Source: Streptosporangium saharense
GTDB lineage: Bacteria; Actinomycetota; Actinomycetes; Streptosporangiales; Streptosporangiaceae
Assembly (NCBI RefSeq): GCF_014203715.1
Contig: NZ_JACHJP010000005.1
Location: 248,001 to 312,000, forward strand
DNA: 64,000 nucleotides
Direction of reading: 5' to 3'
Below the pieces are notes generated by a model that searched no databases, was not told the DNA's origin, and worked only from the letters and a program-made list of their open reading frames with translations. The translations under genes were made by a program, and so were the position numbers. Positions 27,761-35,144 of the stretch are shown piece by piece. Each line of letters opens with the position of its first letter. Position 1 is the stretch's first letter.

Positions 27761-29140
27761 ATGAAGTCCGGACTAGCGCGCAGGCTAGCCGCGGTGAGCG
27801 CCGGCACGGCCATGCTGGCGACGATGGCGACGGCCCTCCTGGCCTCGCCCGCGGCGGCCGCGAGCGCATCCACCCAGACGGCTTCGGCCGTCGCCAAGGC
27901 GAGGCCCGCGGTCTCGGTTGGCACCCCCAAGGCGTCCCCCTCGAACTACAAGGGTGACTGCCCCGTCAAGGTGACCTTCTCCTCGACCGTCAAGGTCAAG
28001 GCCGTCGCCTCCAAGACCACGGTCGCCTACCGCTGGCTGCGCGGCGACGGCTCCAAGAGCAAGGTCAAGACCCTTGTTCTGAAGGGCAAGGGCGTCAAGA
28101 AGGTCACCGTCAAGGAGTCCTCGACCTTCAAGGGTGACGTCAAGGGCTGGCAGGCCCTGCAGGTCCTGGCTCCCAGGACCGCGACCTCCAGCAAGGGGAA
28201 CTTCCGGGTCTCCTGCGGCGGTGGCAACGACAACGGTGGCAAGGAAGTCATCCAGGTCGGCGTCGGCGCCAGGGCCTGGGTCGACGAGGGCAACTGCCAG
28301 GCCACGCTGGTCGGCCGCATCACCGCCTCCAGCCCCACCTGGGTTCGTTACCGCTGGGTCGTCAACGGTGACGTCGTCGACCGTGACGTCGTCCGCGTCA
28401 GCAGCTCGGCCAAGGTGTTCCACGTGATCAGGCCGCGTCACAACCTGAGTGGCTGGGCCGCTCTGGAGATCGTGGACCCGGGTCACAGCACCTCCAACCG
28501 CGTCGGCTTCAGGATCTGGTGCAAGGACGAGTCGCCGAAGGTGACCGCGTCCGTCAGCGCGCCCGACTCCTACACCGGCACCTGCCCGGTCACCCGCGCC
28601 TTCACCGGCACGATCGCCGTCTCGCACGGCCAGGGCAGCGTCAAGTACCGCTGGATCCGTGACGGCGTTGCCGGCGCGTGGCAGGACGTGTACTTCGGTG
28701 GCCGTGGCTACCAGTCCCGCACCGTGACCGACTCCTGGAGCGCCTCGGCCTCCGGTACGGCCAAGCGCGCGATCGAGCTCTACCGCGGTTCCACCACCGG
28801 CACCGTCACCGGCAAGGTCACCTGTGAGGCTCCGGCCCCCGAGGTGAAGGTCTGGGTCGTGGGCGAGAGCGTCTCGGCCACCCAGACCGCGGGCACCTGC
28901 CCCGCGGCCACCCTGTCCGGCACCGGCCAGATCTACGCCAGTGGCGCGACCAAGGTCAACTACCGCTGGACCGTTGACGGCGTGACCGTCGACTCCGGCC
29001 CGCTGGTCTTCACCGAGGCCGGCACCAAGACCGTCACCTTCACCAAGGCGACGAACGGCACCCACGGCGGCAGCGCGAAGCTGGCGATCGACGGTGCCGG
29101 CGCGCAGTCGGTGAACTTCAACGCGGTCTGCGCCGCCTGA
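27761..29140 (+). CDS. Secreted protein with four about 95-residue disulfide-type repeats
   Basis: A 459-residue exported protein of unknown function. A signal peptide (residues 1 to about 34, ending SPAAAASA) precedes four repeats at about 50-152, 166-254, 261-355 and 362-457. Each repeat has one cysteine near its start and one near its end (C67/C152, C179/C254, C275/C355, C380/C457). Each also has a central YRW core (90, 197, 296, 401; the second reads YRW within VRYRWV), suggesting beta-sandwich domains closed by one disulfide. There is no sorting signal or membrane anchor, so it is probably released or cell-wall associated. The ATG at 27761 follows CGGAG. The upstream 168 bases hold no other gene. 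A role at the cell surface is inferred only from export. Confidence 0.8.
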   Translation: MKSGLARRLAAVSAGTAMLATMATALLASPAAAASASTQTASAVAKARPAVSVGTPKASPSNYKGDCPVKVTFSSTVKVKAVASKTTVAYRWLRGDGSKSKVKTLVLKGKGVKKVTVKESSTFKGDVKGWQALQVLAPRTATSSKGNFRVSCGGGNDNGGKEVIQVGVGARAWVDEGNCQATLVGRITASSPTWVRYRWVVNGDVVDRDVVRVSSSAKVFHVIRPRHNLSGWAALEIVDPGHSTSNRVGFRIWCKDESPKVTASVSAPDSYTGTCPVTRAFTGTIAVSHGQGSVKYRWIRDGVAGAWQDVYFGGRGYQSRTVTDSWSASASGTAKRAIELYRGSTTGTVTGKVTCEAPAPEVKVWVVGESVSATQTAGTCPAATLSGTGQIYASGATKVNYRWTVDGVTVDSGPLVFTEAGTKTVTFTKATNGTHGGSAKLAIDGAGAQSVNFNAVCAA

Positions 29141-29177
29141 GCGGTGCCGGGAACCCTCCCGGCCCGTGAGGGCTCGG

Positions 29178-29243
29178 CCCGCGTCTGACGCGGGACCGGA
29201 AACGAGATGAGAGCGGCGTTCGCCTCGGGCGGGCGCCGCTTTC
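29178..29243 (+). terminator. Two tandem hairpins after the secreted repeat protein
   Basis: CCCGCGT/ACGCGGG (29178-29184 and 29188-29194) forms one tight hairpin. AGCGGCG/CGCCGCT (29212-29218 and 29234-29240) forms a second, followed by TTC. Either could terminate transcription of the secreted-protein gene. Confidence 0.55.
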
Positions 29244-29304
29244 GCGTGCCATGGGTTAAGCGCATGTTTCCACGCCTGAGGTTCCCCCTGGCACGATCGA
29301 AGGC

Positions 29305-30102
29305 ATGACATTCGTTCCTCCCGGGTCCGGCTGGCCCGGAGACCCCGCCTCGCCGGATACCCCCGTCGCCCACGACCCGGCCCAGGTCGTACGGCTGGCG
29401 GCGGCGAGCCGTACCCTCGGTGAGCTGACCGCGAGGGAGTCCGTCTGCCGCGCCTGCCCGCGCCTGGTCGCCTGGCGGGAGGAGGTCGCGACGGTCAGAC
29501 GGCGGGCGTTCGCCGACGAGACCTACTGGGGCAGGCCCATCGCCGGGTGGGGGGAGGACAGGCCGGAGGTCCTCATCGTGGGACTCGCCCCGGCCGCGCA
29601 CGGCGGCAACCGCACCGGGAGGATCTTCACCGGCGACCGCAGCGGGGACTGGCTGTTCGCCTCGCTGTACAGGACGGGCCTGGCCGTACAGGAGACCAGC
29701 GTGCACGCGGCGGACGGGCAGCGGCTCGTCGGCGCGCGGATGCTGGCCGCGGTGCGCTGCGCCCCGCCGGGGAACAAGCCGGAGCCGTCGGAGCGTACGG
29801 CCTGCTTCCCCTGGCTGGCCAGGGAGGTCGAGTTGGTCGCCGACAGCGTCCGGGTGATCGTGGCGCTCGGGGGCTTCGCCTGGCAGGCGGTCTGGCCCGC
29901 GCTGCGGGAGGCGGGTTACGTCCTGCCCAGCCGCAGGCCGTCCTTCGGGCACGGGGCCGAGGTCGAGATCTCCCGTGGTGACTCCACGGCCCATCTCCTC
30001 GGGTGCTATCACCCGAGCCAGCAGAACACCTTCACGGGCCGGGTGACGGCCGAGATGCTCGACACCCTCTTCACCAGGGCAAACACGCTGCGGAGCTTGT
30101 GA
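29305..30102 (+). CDS. Uracil-DNA glycosylase, family 5 (UdgB type)
   Basis: Removes uracil, and in this family also hypoxanthine or other deaminated bases, from DNA. The 265-residue product has [15 protein letters not shown] (two Cys of the iron-sulfur cluster), the catalytic motif [50 protein letters not shown] (two more Cys) and the C-terminal motif [19 protein letters not shown]. The LAPAAHG form of motif A, without the acidic residue of families 1 and 4, identifies family 5. The ATG at 29305 follows GAAGG. The stop codon lies inside an operator-like palindrome of the next gene. Confidence 0.93.
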   Translation: MTFVPPGSGWPGDPASPDTPVAHDPAQVVRLAAASRTLGELTARESVCRACPRLVAWREEVATVRRRAFADETYWGRPIAGWGEDRPEVLIVGLAPAAHGGNRTGRIFTGDRSGDWLFASLYRTGLAVQETSVHAADGQRLVGARMLAAVRCAPPGNKPEPSERTACFPWLAREVELVADSVRVIVALGGFAWQAVWPALREAGYVLPSRRPSFGHGAEVEISRGDSTAHLLGCYHPSQQNTFTGRVTAEMLDTLFTRANTLRSL

Positions 30103-30114
30103 ACTCGATCACAA
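30097..30114. promoter_or_regulatory. Rex-type operator 1 upstream of ndh
   Basis: TTGTGA-N6-TCACAA at 30097-30114 differs at one position from the TTGTGAA-N4-TTCACAA palindrome bound by Rex repressors. It overlaps the stop codon of the uracil-DNA glycosylase gene and lies about 160 bases before the NADH dehydrogenase start. A CRP-family site (TGTGA-N6-TCACA) has the same core and cannot be excluded from sequence. Confidence 0.6.
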
Positions 30115-30223
30115 AGAGAAGAATCGTAGAACTTCGCTCCGAAACCCCTGGTCGTTCTCGCTGTTCTGGAAACTATGACGAAAGTTACATGGGGGGTGCC
30201 TGGTCCAGATTTTTGCGGGGACG

Positions 30224-30247
30224 TATGCTTGTGAAAGCTTTCACAAG
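30224..30247 (+). promoter_or_regulatory. ndh promoter -10 and Rex-type operator 2
   Basis: CTTGTGAAAGCTTTCACAAG at 30228-30247 is a perfect 20-base palindrome and an exact match to the Rex consensus TTGTGAA-N4-TTCACAA. It overlaps a -10-like TATGCT (30224-30229) and ends 25 bases before the ndh GTG, so a bound repressor would block transcription start. The -35 box is weak. NADH dehydrogenase II is a known Rex-controlled function in Gram-positive bacteria, where NADH releases the repressor. Confidence 0.7.
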
Positions 30248-30272
30248 GCCTCGACCTAAGGATGGCGTCGAA

Positions 30273-31589
30273 GTGAACCGTACCTCCAAGCACATCGTGG
30301 TCGTCGGCGGAGGTTACGTCGGGCTCTACACGGTGCTGCGCCTGCAGCACACTCTCCGTAGGGAACTGCGCGACGGTAGCGTCCGGATCTCCGTTCTCAC
30401 CCCCGAATCCCACATGACCTACCAGCCGTTCCTTCCCGAGGCGGCGGCGGGAAACCTCTCGCCCCGGCACGTGGTCGTCCCGCTGCGCCGTGTCCTGTCG
30501 AAGGCGACGATCCTCAACGGCAAGGTCACCAAGGTCAACCACGCCGCCAAGAGCGTGGCCTTCGAGCCGAACGTCGGCACCCCGCACGACATCGACTACG
30601 ACATCCTCGTGATGGCGGCGGGCTCGGTCTCGCGCACGCTGCCCATCCCCGGTCTGGCGGACGCCGCGATCGGCTTCAAGACGGTCGGCGAGGCCATCGC
30701 GCTGCGCAACCGGGTGCTTGAGCTCCTCGACCGCGCCGAGACCGACGAGGACGAGGCCCTGCGCCGCAGGGCGCTGACCTTCGTCGTGGTCGGCGGCGGC
30801 TTCGCGGGCGTCGAGGCGCTGGCCGAGCTTGAGGACATGGCCGTCGACGCGGTCCGCTACTACCGCAACATCTCCCGCAAGGACATGCGCTGGGTCCTCG
30901 TCGAGGCGACCGACCGCATCCTGCCCGAGGTCGGCCCCGAGATGGGCAAGTGGACCGCCGAGCAGCTACGTGAGCGCGGCATCGAGGTCAAGATGAACAC
31001 CCGCCTCGACTCCTGCGAGGGCGGCCTGGTGAAGCTCTCCGACGGTGAGGAGTTCGAGTCGGCGACCATCGTCTGGACCGCGGGCGTCAAGCCCAGCCCC
31101 GTCGTCAACGCCGGGGACCTGCCCCTGGACGAGCGCGGCCGGATCAAGACCACCACCCGCCTGACCGTGGCCGGGGTCGAGGACGCCTTCTCCGCGGGCG
31201 ACGTGGCCGGGGTGCCCGACGTGACCAACCCCGGTCAGTACTGCGCGCCCAACGCCCAGCACGCCGTACGGCAGGCCAAGGTGCTCGCCGACAACATCAC
31301 CCGGCACCTGCACGGACAGCCGCTGGCCGACTACCGCCACAAGTACGTCGGCTCGGTCGCCGGACTCGGCCTGCACAAGGGCGTCGCCAATGTCTACGGG
31401 ATCAAGCTCCGTGGGGTGCTCGCCTGGTTCATGCACCGCACCTACCACCTGTCGCGGGTGCCCACCGTCAACCGCAAGGTCCGCGTGACGATGGACTGGA
31501 CGCTCGCGCTGTTCTTCAAGCGGGAGACCGTCTCGCTCGGTGAGATCGAGGCGCCTCGCGAGGAGTTCCGCAGCGCCGCCAGGACCTGA
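30273..31589 (+). CDS. ndh: Type II NADH dehydrogenase (NDH-2)
   Basis: Single-subunit, non-proton-pumping NADH:menaquinone oxidoreductase at the inner face of the membrane. The 438-residue product has an FAD dinucleotide fold (HIVVVGGGYVGLYTVLRL), MTYQPFLPEAAAGNLSPRHVVVPLRR, a second NADH fold (FVVVGGGFAGVEALAELEDM), ATIVWTAGVKPSPVV, AGDVAGVPD (FAD ribityl site), QYCAPNAQHAVRQAKVLADN and a C-terminal amphipathic membrane-anchor region (LRGVLAWFMHRTYHLSRVP). The GTG at 30273 has AAGGA ten bases upstream. Two Rex-type palindromes precede it and a strong terminator follows. Confidence 0.95.
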   Translation: MNRTSKHIVVVGGGYVGLYTVLRLQHTLRRELRDGSVRISVLTPESHMTYQPFLPEAAAGNLSPRHVVVPLRRVLSKATILNGKVTKVNHAAKSVAFEPNVGTPHDIDYDILVMAAGSVSRTLPIPGLADAAIGFKTVGEAIALRNRVLELLDRAETDEDEALRRRALTFVVVGGGFAGVEALAELEDMAVDAVRYYRNISRKDMRWVLVEATDRILPEVGPEMGKWTAEQLRERGIEVKMNTRLDSCEGGLVKLSDGEEFESATIVWTAGVKPSPVVNAGDLPLDERGRIKTTTRLTVAGVEDAFSAGDVAGVPDVTNPGQYCAPNAQHAVRQAKVLADNITRHLHGQPLADYRHKYVGSVAGLGLHKGVANVYGIKLRGVLAWFMHRTYHLSRVPTVNRKVRVTMDWTLALFFKRETVSLGEIEAPREEFRSAART

Positions 31590-31611
31590 CGCCCATCCCC
31601 TGTCGTCTGTC

Positions 31612-31653
31612 ACGAGCCCCCTTCCGGTCGTTCCGTACCGGGAGGGGGCTCGT
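31612..31653 (+). terminator. Strong hairpin terminator after ndh
   Basis: ACGAGCCCCCT (31612-31622) pairs perfectly over 11 bases with AGGGGGCTCGT (31643-31653), followed by TCG. It lies 22 bases after the ndh stop. Confidence 0.85.
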
Positions 31654-31760
31654 TCGCCTACGCCCGGTCTCGGGGATCGGAACGCTGTGGCATGGTTTGT
31701 GTGACGCCTGATACAAAGTTGTGCTCCTCTGATGAGTGGTCAGTTACGTATGATTACGGC

Positions 31761-31833
31761 GTCCCCGTAGCCCAATGGCAGAGGCAAACCCCTTAAAAGG
31801 GTTCGAGTGAGGGTTCGAGTCCCTCCGGGGGCA
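31761..31833 (+). tRNA. tRNA-like gene, class I shape, anticodon UAA (reads UUA)
   Basis: The 73 bases fold as a complete cloverleaf. The acceptor stem is 7 bp (GTCCCCG with CGGGGGC, one G-U) and the D-arm has a 3-bp stem and GG in the loop. The anticodon stem is 5 bp (AACCC/GGGTT) with loop CTTAAAA, the variable loop is 5 bases, and the T-arm is perfect (GAGGG TTCGAGT CCCTC) with discriminator A. CCA is not encoded. The anticodon UAA would read the rare leucine codon UUA, but bacterial leucine tRNAs have a long variable arm, which is missing. GGGTTCGAGT occurs twice, two bases apart. A -10-like TATGAT ends seven bases upstream. The charged amino acid is uncertain. Confidence 0.75.
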
Positions 31834-31854
31834 CTCGTAGTGATCCGCGAAGTT

Positions 31855-31888
31855 CGGCCCGTGACCGGGAAAGACCGGTCACGGGCCG
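31855..31888 (+). terminator. Terminator after the tRNA gene
   Basis: CGGCCCGTGACCGG (31855-31868) pairs perfectly with CCGGTCACGGGCCG (31875-31888) over 14 bases around a six-base loop, followed by a T-containing run (CTCTGTTGTG). It lies 21 bases after the tRNA. Confidence 0.85.
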
Positions 31889-32047
31889 CTCTGTTGTGGG
31901 GGAAAACCCCGGGTCAGGCCGTTTCGTGTTGTCCTGTCGTTTGCACGCTGATCGCATGCGGTTCTGCCGGTCAAATTGTGGCGCGGAAATCCCGGTCTTC
32001 GCGATCGGCGGATGTCGCGGGCCTTTGGGGGCCTTTTCGAGGTGCCG

Positions 32048-32094
32048 TTGCGGTGCCGTACGGCGTCTCGTATAGTCGGTTCCTGATATCAGGA
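32048..32094 (+). promoter_or_regulatory. padR promoter and autoregulatory operator
   Basis: TTGCGG (32048-32053) and TATAGT (32071-32076) form a -35/-10 pair with 17-base spacing. Four bases downstream lies the perfect 14-base palindrome TCCTGATATCAGGA (32081-32094), at the expected transcription start. Its right arm also forms part of the AGGAGG ribosome binding site of the PadR gene. A dimeric PadR protein bound here would block its own synthesis. Confidence 0.7.
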
Positions 32095-32101
32095 GGCGAC
32101 T

Positions 32102-32689
32102 ATGGCGCGAAGCGCGGACAACCCCCTGGCCCTGGGGGTGCTGGGGCTGCTGCTGGAGAGACCCATGCATCCCTACGAGATGGCCGCCGTGCTGCGGGAA
32201 CGCGGCAAGGACGCCAGCGTGCGGATCAACCGGGGCTCGCTCTACGACGTGGTCACGGCTCTTGAGGGGGAGGGGTGGATCACGGAGAAGGCCAGGGTCC
32301 AGGAGGGCAACCGGCCGGCCCGCACGGTCTACGCGATCACCGAGGCCGGGAGAAACGCCTTCGTGCGGCGGCTCGACCAGCAGATCCGCGTTCCCCGGCG
32401 TGAGTATCCCCTCTTTCTCACGGCCGTCGCCTACCTTGGCGCCCTCGGCCCCGAGGGCGCGCGGGCGGCCCTGCTCGAACGGGCCGAACGGCTGCGCGCG
32501 ACCCTCGCCGAGGACCAGCGGGCCCTCGACGAGGCGCTGGCCACAGGGACGGTGCCCCGCCTGTTCGTCATCGAGGCCGAGTACGCCCTGCACATGACGC
32601 GCGGCGAACTCGCCTGGGTGGAGGCCACCGCGCAGGAGATCCACACGGGCGGCCTGACCTGGCCCGACGACCGAGAGGACCTCGCATGA
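32102..32689 (+). CDS. PadR family transcriptional regulator
   Basis: A 195-residue repressor with an N-terminal winged helix-turn-helix (LALGVLGLLLERPMHPYEMAAVLRERGKDASVRINRGSLYDVVTALEGEGWITE, then TVYAITEAGRNAFVRRL) and a helical C-terminal dimerisation domain (residues about 105-195). This is the PadR subfamily 2-like layout with the long C-terminal domain. AGGAGG lies seven bases before the ATG and overlaps a perfect palindrome, so autoregulation is likely. The stop overlaps the next gene's ATG (ATGA), so the glycosidase-like protein is co-regulated. The ligand is unknown. Confidence 0.92.
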   Translation: MARSADNPLALGVLGLLLERPMHPYEMAAVLRERGKDASVRINRGSLYDVVTALEGEGWITEKARVQEGNRPARTVYAITEAGRNAFVRRLDQQIRVPRREYPLFLTAVAYLGALGPEGARAALLERAERLRATLAEDQRALDEALATGTVPRLFVIEAEYALHMTRGELAWVEATAQEIHTGGLTWPDDREDLA

Positions 32690-33654
32690 CAGCCGACGAC
32701 CTGGTCTTCGGGATCTACCCCGGCGGAGCGGTCGGTGACGAGAACGGCGGCCTGCTCCAGGGACCCCCCGACGACCCAGACCGGATCACCGAGGCGCTCG
32801 ACCACCTGCGCGTCTCCCTGGTCCGTGGCTACGTCAGCTTCAGCGACCCCGGGGACGCCTACCCGCAGGCTCCCGAGCGGGTGGAGCAGTACGCCACCGG
32901 CGGGCGCATGCTCGACCTCGTCGCGCAGTACCGCTCCCGCAGCGGTGACGTCGCGGGCTACGTGGCCTTCGTCCGCGACCTCGTCCGGCGCCACGGAGCA
33001 CGCGTCGCGACCCTCCAGGTGACCGAGGAGCCGAACCTTCCCGTCTACGACGGGAGTCACCCCCGGGTGCTCGAAGCCCTCGTCGAGGGCGTCGTCGCGG
33101 CCAAGGAGGAGGCGCGCCTGCTCGGCCTCGACCACCTCAGGGTCGGGTTCAACACCACGCCCCTGTTCGGCCCCGCCGAGGGTTTCGTCGCCGCGCTGAC
33201 CGCCGACGGCGGACCGCGTTTCGTCGCGGCCCTCGACTACGTCGGCCTGGACTTCTTTCCCGACGTCTTCCAACCGGCCCCCGCGGACGGGCTCGGGGAG
33301 GCCGTCGCCGGGCTGCTCGGCCACCACCGCGACCGCTGCCTCACCCCGGCGGGCATCGACGAGAGCGTCCCCCTGTGGATCACCGAGAACGGCTGGCCGA
33401 CCGGCCCCGAGCGGAGCCCGCGACGACAGGCCGACGTTCTGGAGACGATCGTCACGGCGGTCGTGAACTGCCGTATCCGCCGGAACATCGGCGGCTATAC
33501 CCATTTCGCCCTGCGTGATGCCGACAGTACGAAACCCGGCCTGTTCTACCGGTTCGGCCTTCTCACCGATGACTACCGCCCCAAACCGGCCTTCGACACT
33601 TATCAGCGGCTCGTCAAGCGCTTCGGCAGTGCACAGTCGTTTTCCCCATCGTGA
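32686..33654 (+). CDS. Glycoside-hydrolase-like TIM-barrel protein
   Basis: A 322-residue cytosolic protein (no signal peptide). The pattern is that of clan GH-A barrels: TLQVTEEPNLP (Glu114/115, candidate acid/base after strand 4) and LWITENGWPTG (Glu234, candidate nucleophile after strand 7), with DYVGLDFFPDVF between them and a terminal KPAFDTYQRLV. The two Glu motifs are about 120 residues apart, as expected. I cannot assign a CAZy family; GH1, GH5 and GH39 share such motifs. It is translationally coupled to the PadR gene and may act on the inducer or on an imported glycoside. A long hairpin spans its 3' end. Confidence 0.65.
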   Translation: MTADDLVFGIYPGGAVGDENGGLLQGPPDDPDRITEALDHLRVSLVRGYVSFSDPGDAYPQAPERVEQYATGGRMLDLVAQYRSRSGDVAGYVAFVRDLVRRHGARVATLQVTEEPNLPVYDGSHPRVLEALVEGVVAAKEEARLLGLDHLRVGFNTTPLFGPAEGFVAALTADGGPRFVAALDYVGLDFFPDVFQPAPADGLGEAVAGLLGHHRDRCLTPAGIDESVPLWITENGWPTGPERSPRRQADVLETIVTAVVNCRIRRNIGGYTHFALRDADSTKPGLFYRFGLLTDDYRPKPAFDTYQRLVKRFGSAQSFSPS

Positions 33655-33682
33655 CCGCGTTGTTTATGTCGGTGGGGAAAAC
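33639..33682 (+). terminator. Hairpin across the 3' end of the glycosidase-like gene
   Basis: GTTTTCCCCATCG (33639-33651) pairs with CGGTGGGGAAAAC (33670-33682) over 13 bases with one G-U pair. It straddles the stop codon at 33652-33654. A third copy of the left arm, GTTTTCC, lies at 33708-33714 and could pair with the same right arm instead. Confidence 0.5.
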
Positions 33683-33992
33683 AACACGACAAATCCAGTT
33701 CCACGCGGTTTTCCAGGGACGGGCCGGTCGATTCCCGAAGGCCATTCCCGCGCCGCTGTTTCCCGGCGGCCGGTTCACGACGGCCTGACGTCCACGCGAA
33801 GACCTGGCGCGGACCCGGCCGACGAGGCCATGATTCCTCGGGAGGGCCGGGAACCCGGCTTGAAGGTCGTTCGTTGGAACCCTCGGCGGTAGCCGTACGG
33901 TCACTTGACCCTAAAACGGACAACAACACGATACGGCCGTGTGACAACCGATCTATACGCCGATCGCGTAGGTCGCAGCGTGGAGGCTAGCG
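33655..33992 (+). other. 338-base intergenic region before the YccA gene
   Basis: No coding frame with a ribosome binding site and codon bias is visible. The proximal part holds the hairpin described at 33639-33682. The distal part (33900-33992) is the likely promoter of the YccA gene: TTGACC at about 33905 is a candidate -35 and the following AACACGATAC region a weak -10. AT-rich stretches (CTAAAACGGACAACAACACG) contrast with the GC-rich middle. Confidence 0.45.
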
Positions 33993-34772
33993 ATGGAAAG
34001 CAAGAATCCCGTGTTCAGCAGGCAGGCGCCCGGGCGCCAGCAGGCCTGGGGCACCCCGACCCCCGAGCAGCTCAGGGGAATGTATGACGCGCCCTCCTAC
34101 GCGCCGCCCGCGCAGCGGAGGATGACCATCGACGACGTGGTCGTGCGTGGCTTCATCACGCTGGGCACGCTGGTCGTCTCCGCCGCGCTCGCCTGGGCGC
34201 TCAACTTCGGGACGGGCGCGCTGATCGCCGGCGTGCTCGTCGGTCTCGTGCTCGCGTTGATCGTCTCGTTCAAGCAGAGCACCAACCCGGTGCTGATCCT
34301 CGGCTACGCGGTCTCCTACGGCGTCGCCATCGGCGTGATCAGCCACATGTACAACAACCTGTACAACGGCATCGTCCTGCAGGCGGTCGTCGGCACGGCG
34401 CTCGCCTTCGGCTCCATGCTGACGGTCTACGCGCTGCGGATCGTCCGCGTGACGCCGAAGTTCACCAAGTTCGTCGTGGCGGCCGGGCTCGGCCTGATGG
34501 GCCTCATCCTGGTCAACCTGCTGGCGAGCTTCTTCATCACCGACGGCATCGGCATCCGCTCCGGCGGCCCGCTGGCCTACGTCTTCAGTATCGCGGCGAT
34601 CCTCGTCGGCTGCTTCTTCCTGCTCCTCGACTTCGACGCCGTCGAGCAGGGCGTGAAGTCCGGCGCCCCCGAGAAGTACTCCTGGCTGATGGCCTTCGGC
34701 CTGACGGTCACCCTGGTCTGGATCTACCTGGAGATCCTCCGCTTCCTCAGCTACTTCACCAGCAACGACTAG
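33993..34772 (+). CDS. Bax inhibitor-1/YccA family membrane protein
   Basis: A 259-residue membrane protein with about seven hydrophobic segments after a cytosolic N terminus (MESKNPVFSRQAPGRQQ, characteristic of actinomycete members). The segments include VVRGFITLGTLVVSAALAWAL, GVLVGLVLALIVSF, LGYAVSYGVAIGVISHMYNN and YVFSIAAILVGCFFLLLDFDAVEQGV; the last carries the conserved Asp residues of the TMBIM/BsYetJ calcium-leak family. Function in actinomycetes is not established. The ATG has GGAGG upstream. A 14-bp terminator stem follows, then a repeat element. Confidence 0.93.
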   Translation: MESKNPVFSRQAPGRQQAWGTPTPEQLRGMYDAPSYAPPAQRRMTIDDVVVRGFITLGTLVVSAALAWALNFGTGALIAGVLVGLVLALIVSFKQSTNPVLILGYAVSYGVAIGVISHMYNNLYNGIVLQAVVGTALAFGSMLTVYALRIVRVTPKFTKFVVAAGLGLMGLILVNLLASFFITDGIGIRSGGPLAYVFSIAAILVGCFFLLLDFDAVEQGVKSGAPEKYSWLMAFGLTVTLVWIYLEILRFLSYFTSND

Positions 34773-34785
34773 CCGACCTGACCCC

Positions 34786-34825
34786 CACGCACCCCGCGCC
34801 GCCCCAGTGCAGCGCGGGGTGCGTG
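34786..34825 (+). terminator. Terminator after the YccA gene
   Basis: CACGCACCCCGCGC (34786-34799) pairs perfectly over 14 bases with GCGCGGGGTGCGTG (34812-34825), 13 bases after the stop codon. Confidence 0.85.
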
Positions 34826-34845
34826 CTGTCCGGCCGGTTTTGGGG

Positions 34846-34986
34846 TACCGGTGCTGTGAGTGAAGAGTGTCGGGCTTGGGCGCGTCGGTGAGCTGGACTG
34901 AGGAGTGACGGAGCGAAGCGGAGGAGCGACGAGGGAAGTCACCGACTTCAGGCGCCCAAGCCCGCGACGCCGTCAGGCGTCGCAAA
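34846..34986 (+). repeat. Covarying hairpin repeat element, copy A
   Basis: The element starts TACCGGTGCTGTG and runs into a large hairpin. The conserved outer stem GCTTGGGCGC (34874-34883) pairs with GCGCCCAAGC (34952-34961). The inner stem GTCGGTGA (34884-34891) pairs with TCACCGAC (34939-34946), leaving a five-base bulge TTCAG. The loop contains the conserved purine-rich run GGACTGAGGAGTGACGGAGC. A second small hairpin GCGACGCC-GTCA-GGCGTCGC (34964-34983) and AAA follow. The same plan recurs at 41.2, 41.5 and 60.0 kb with different but paired inner stems. Confidence 0.85.
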
Positions 34987-34994
34987 GGGGCAGG

Positions 34995-35064
34995 GCAGCG
35001 GATGAGCGACGAGGGAAAGCGTTGGCCTCAGGCGCCCGAACCCTGCGGTGTCGAAGACACCGCT
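34995..35064 (+). repeat. Partial copy A2 of the hairpin repeat element
   Basis: A 3' half copy directly after copy A. It has the loop end (CAGCGGATGAGCGACGAGGG), a right inner arm AAGCGTTGGC without its partner, GGCGCCCGAA and a second-hairpin variant GCGGTGTC-GAA-GACACCGC (35045-35063). The second hairpin keeps pairing although five of its eight left-arm bases match and three differ from copy A. Confidence 0.75.
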
Positions 35065-35144
35065 AAGCGACAGGGCCTGGGGGCTTGCTATCTGGGAGTT
35101 CGTGAGGCACTGTCGAGCAAAGGAGCCTATCCGTGGAGGTGCCC

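Noticed and set aside
31761-31833. Prophage or integrative element attachment site at the tRNA
   Set aside because: The 3' end of a tRNA is a common integration site, but no integrase gene or second copy of the tRNA end lies within the window.
34846-35064. Insertion sequence or MITE with target-site duplication
   Set aside because: No flanking direct repeats or transposase were seen, and copies show compensatory changes rather than simple inverted ends; listed as a repeat element of unknown type instead.
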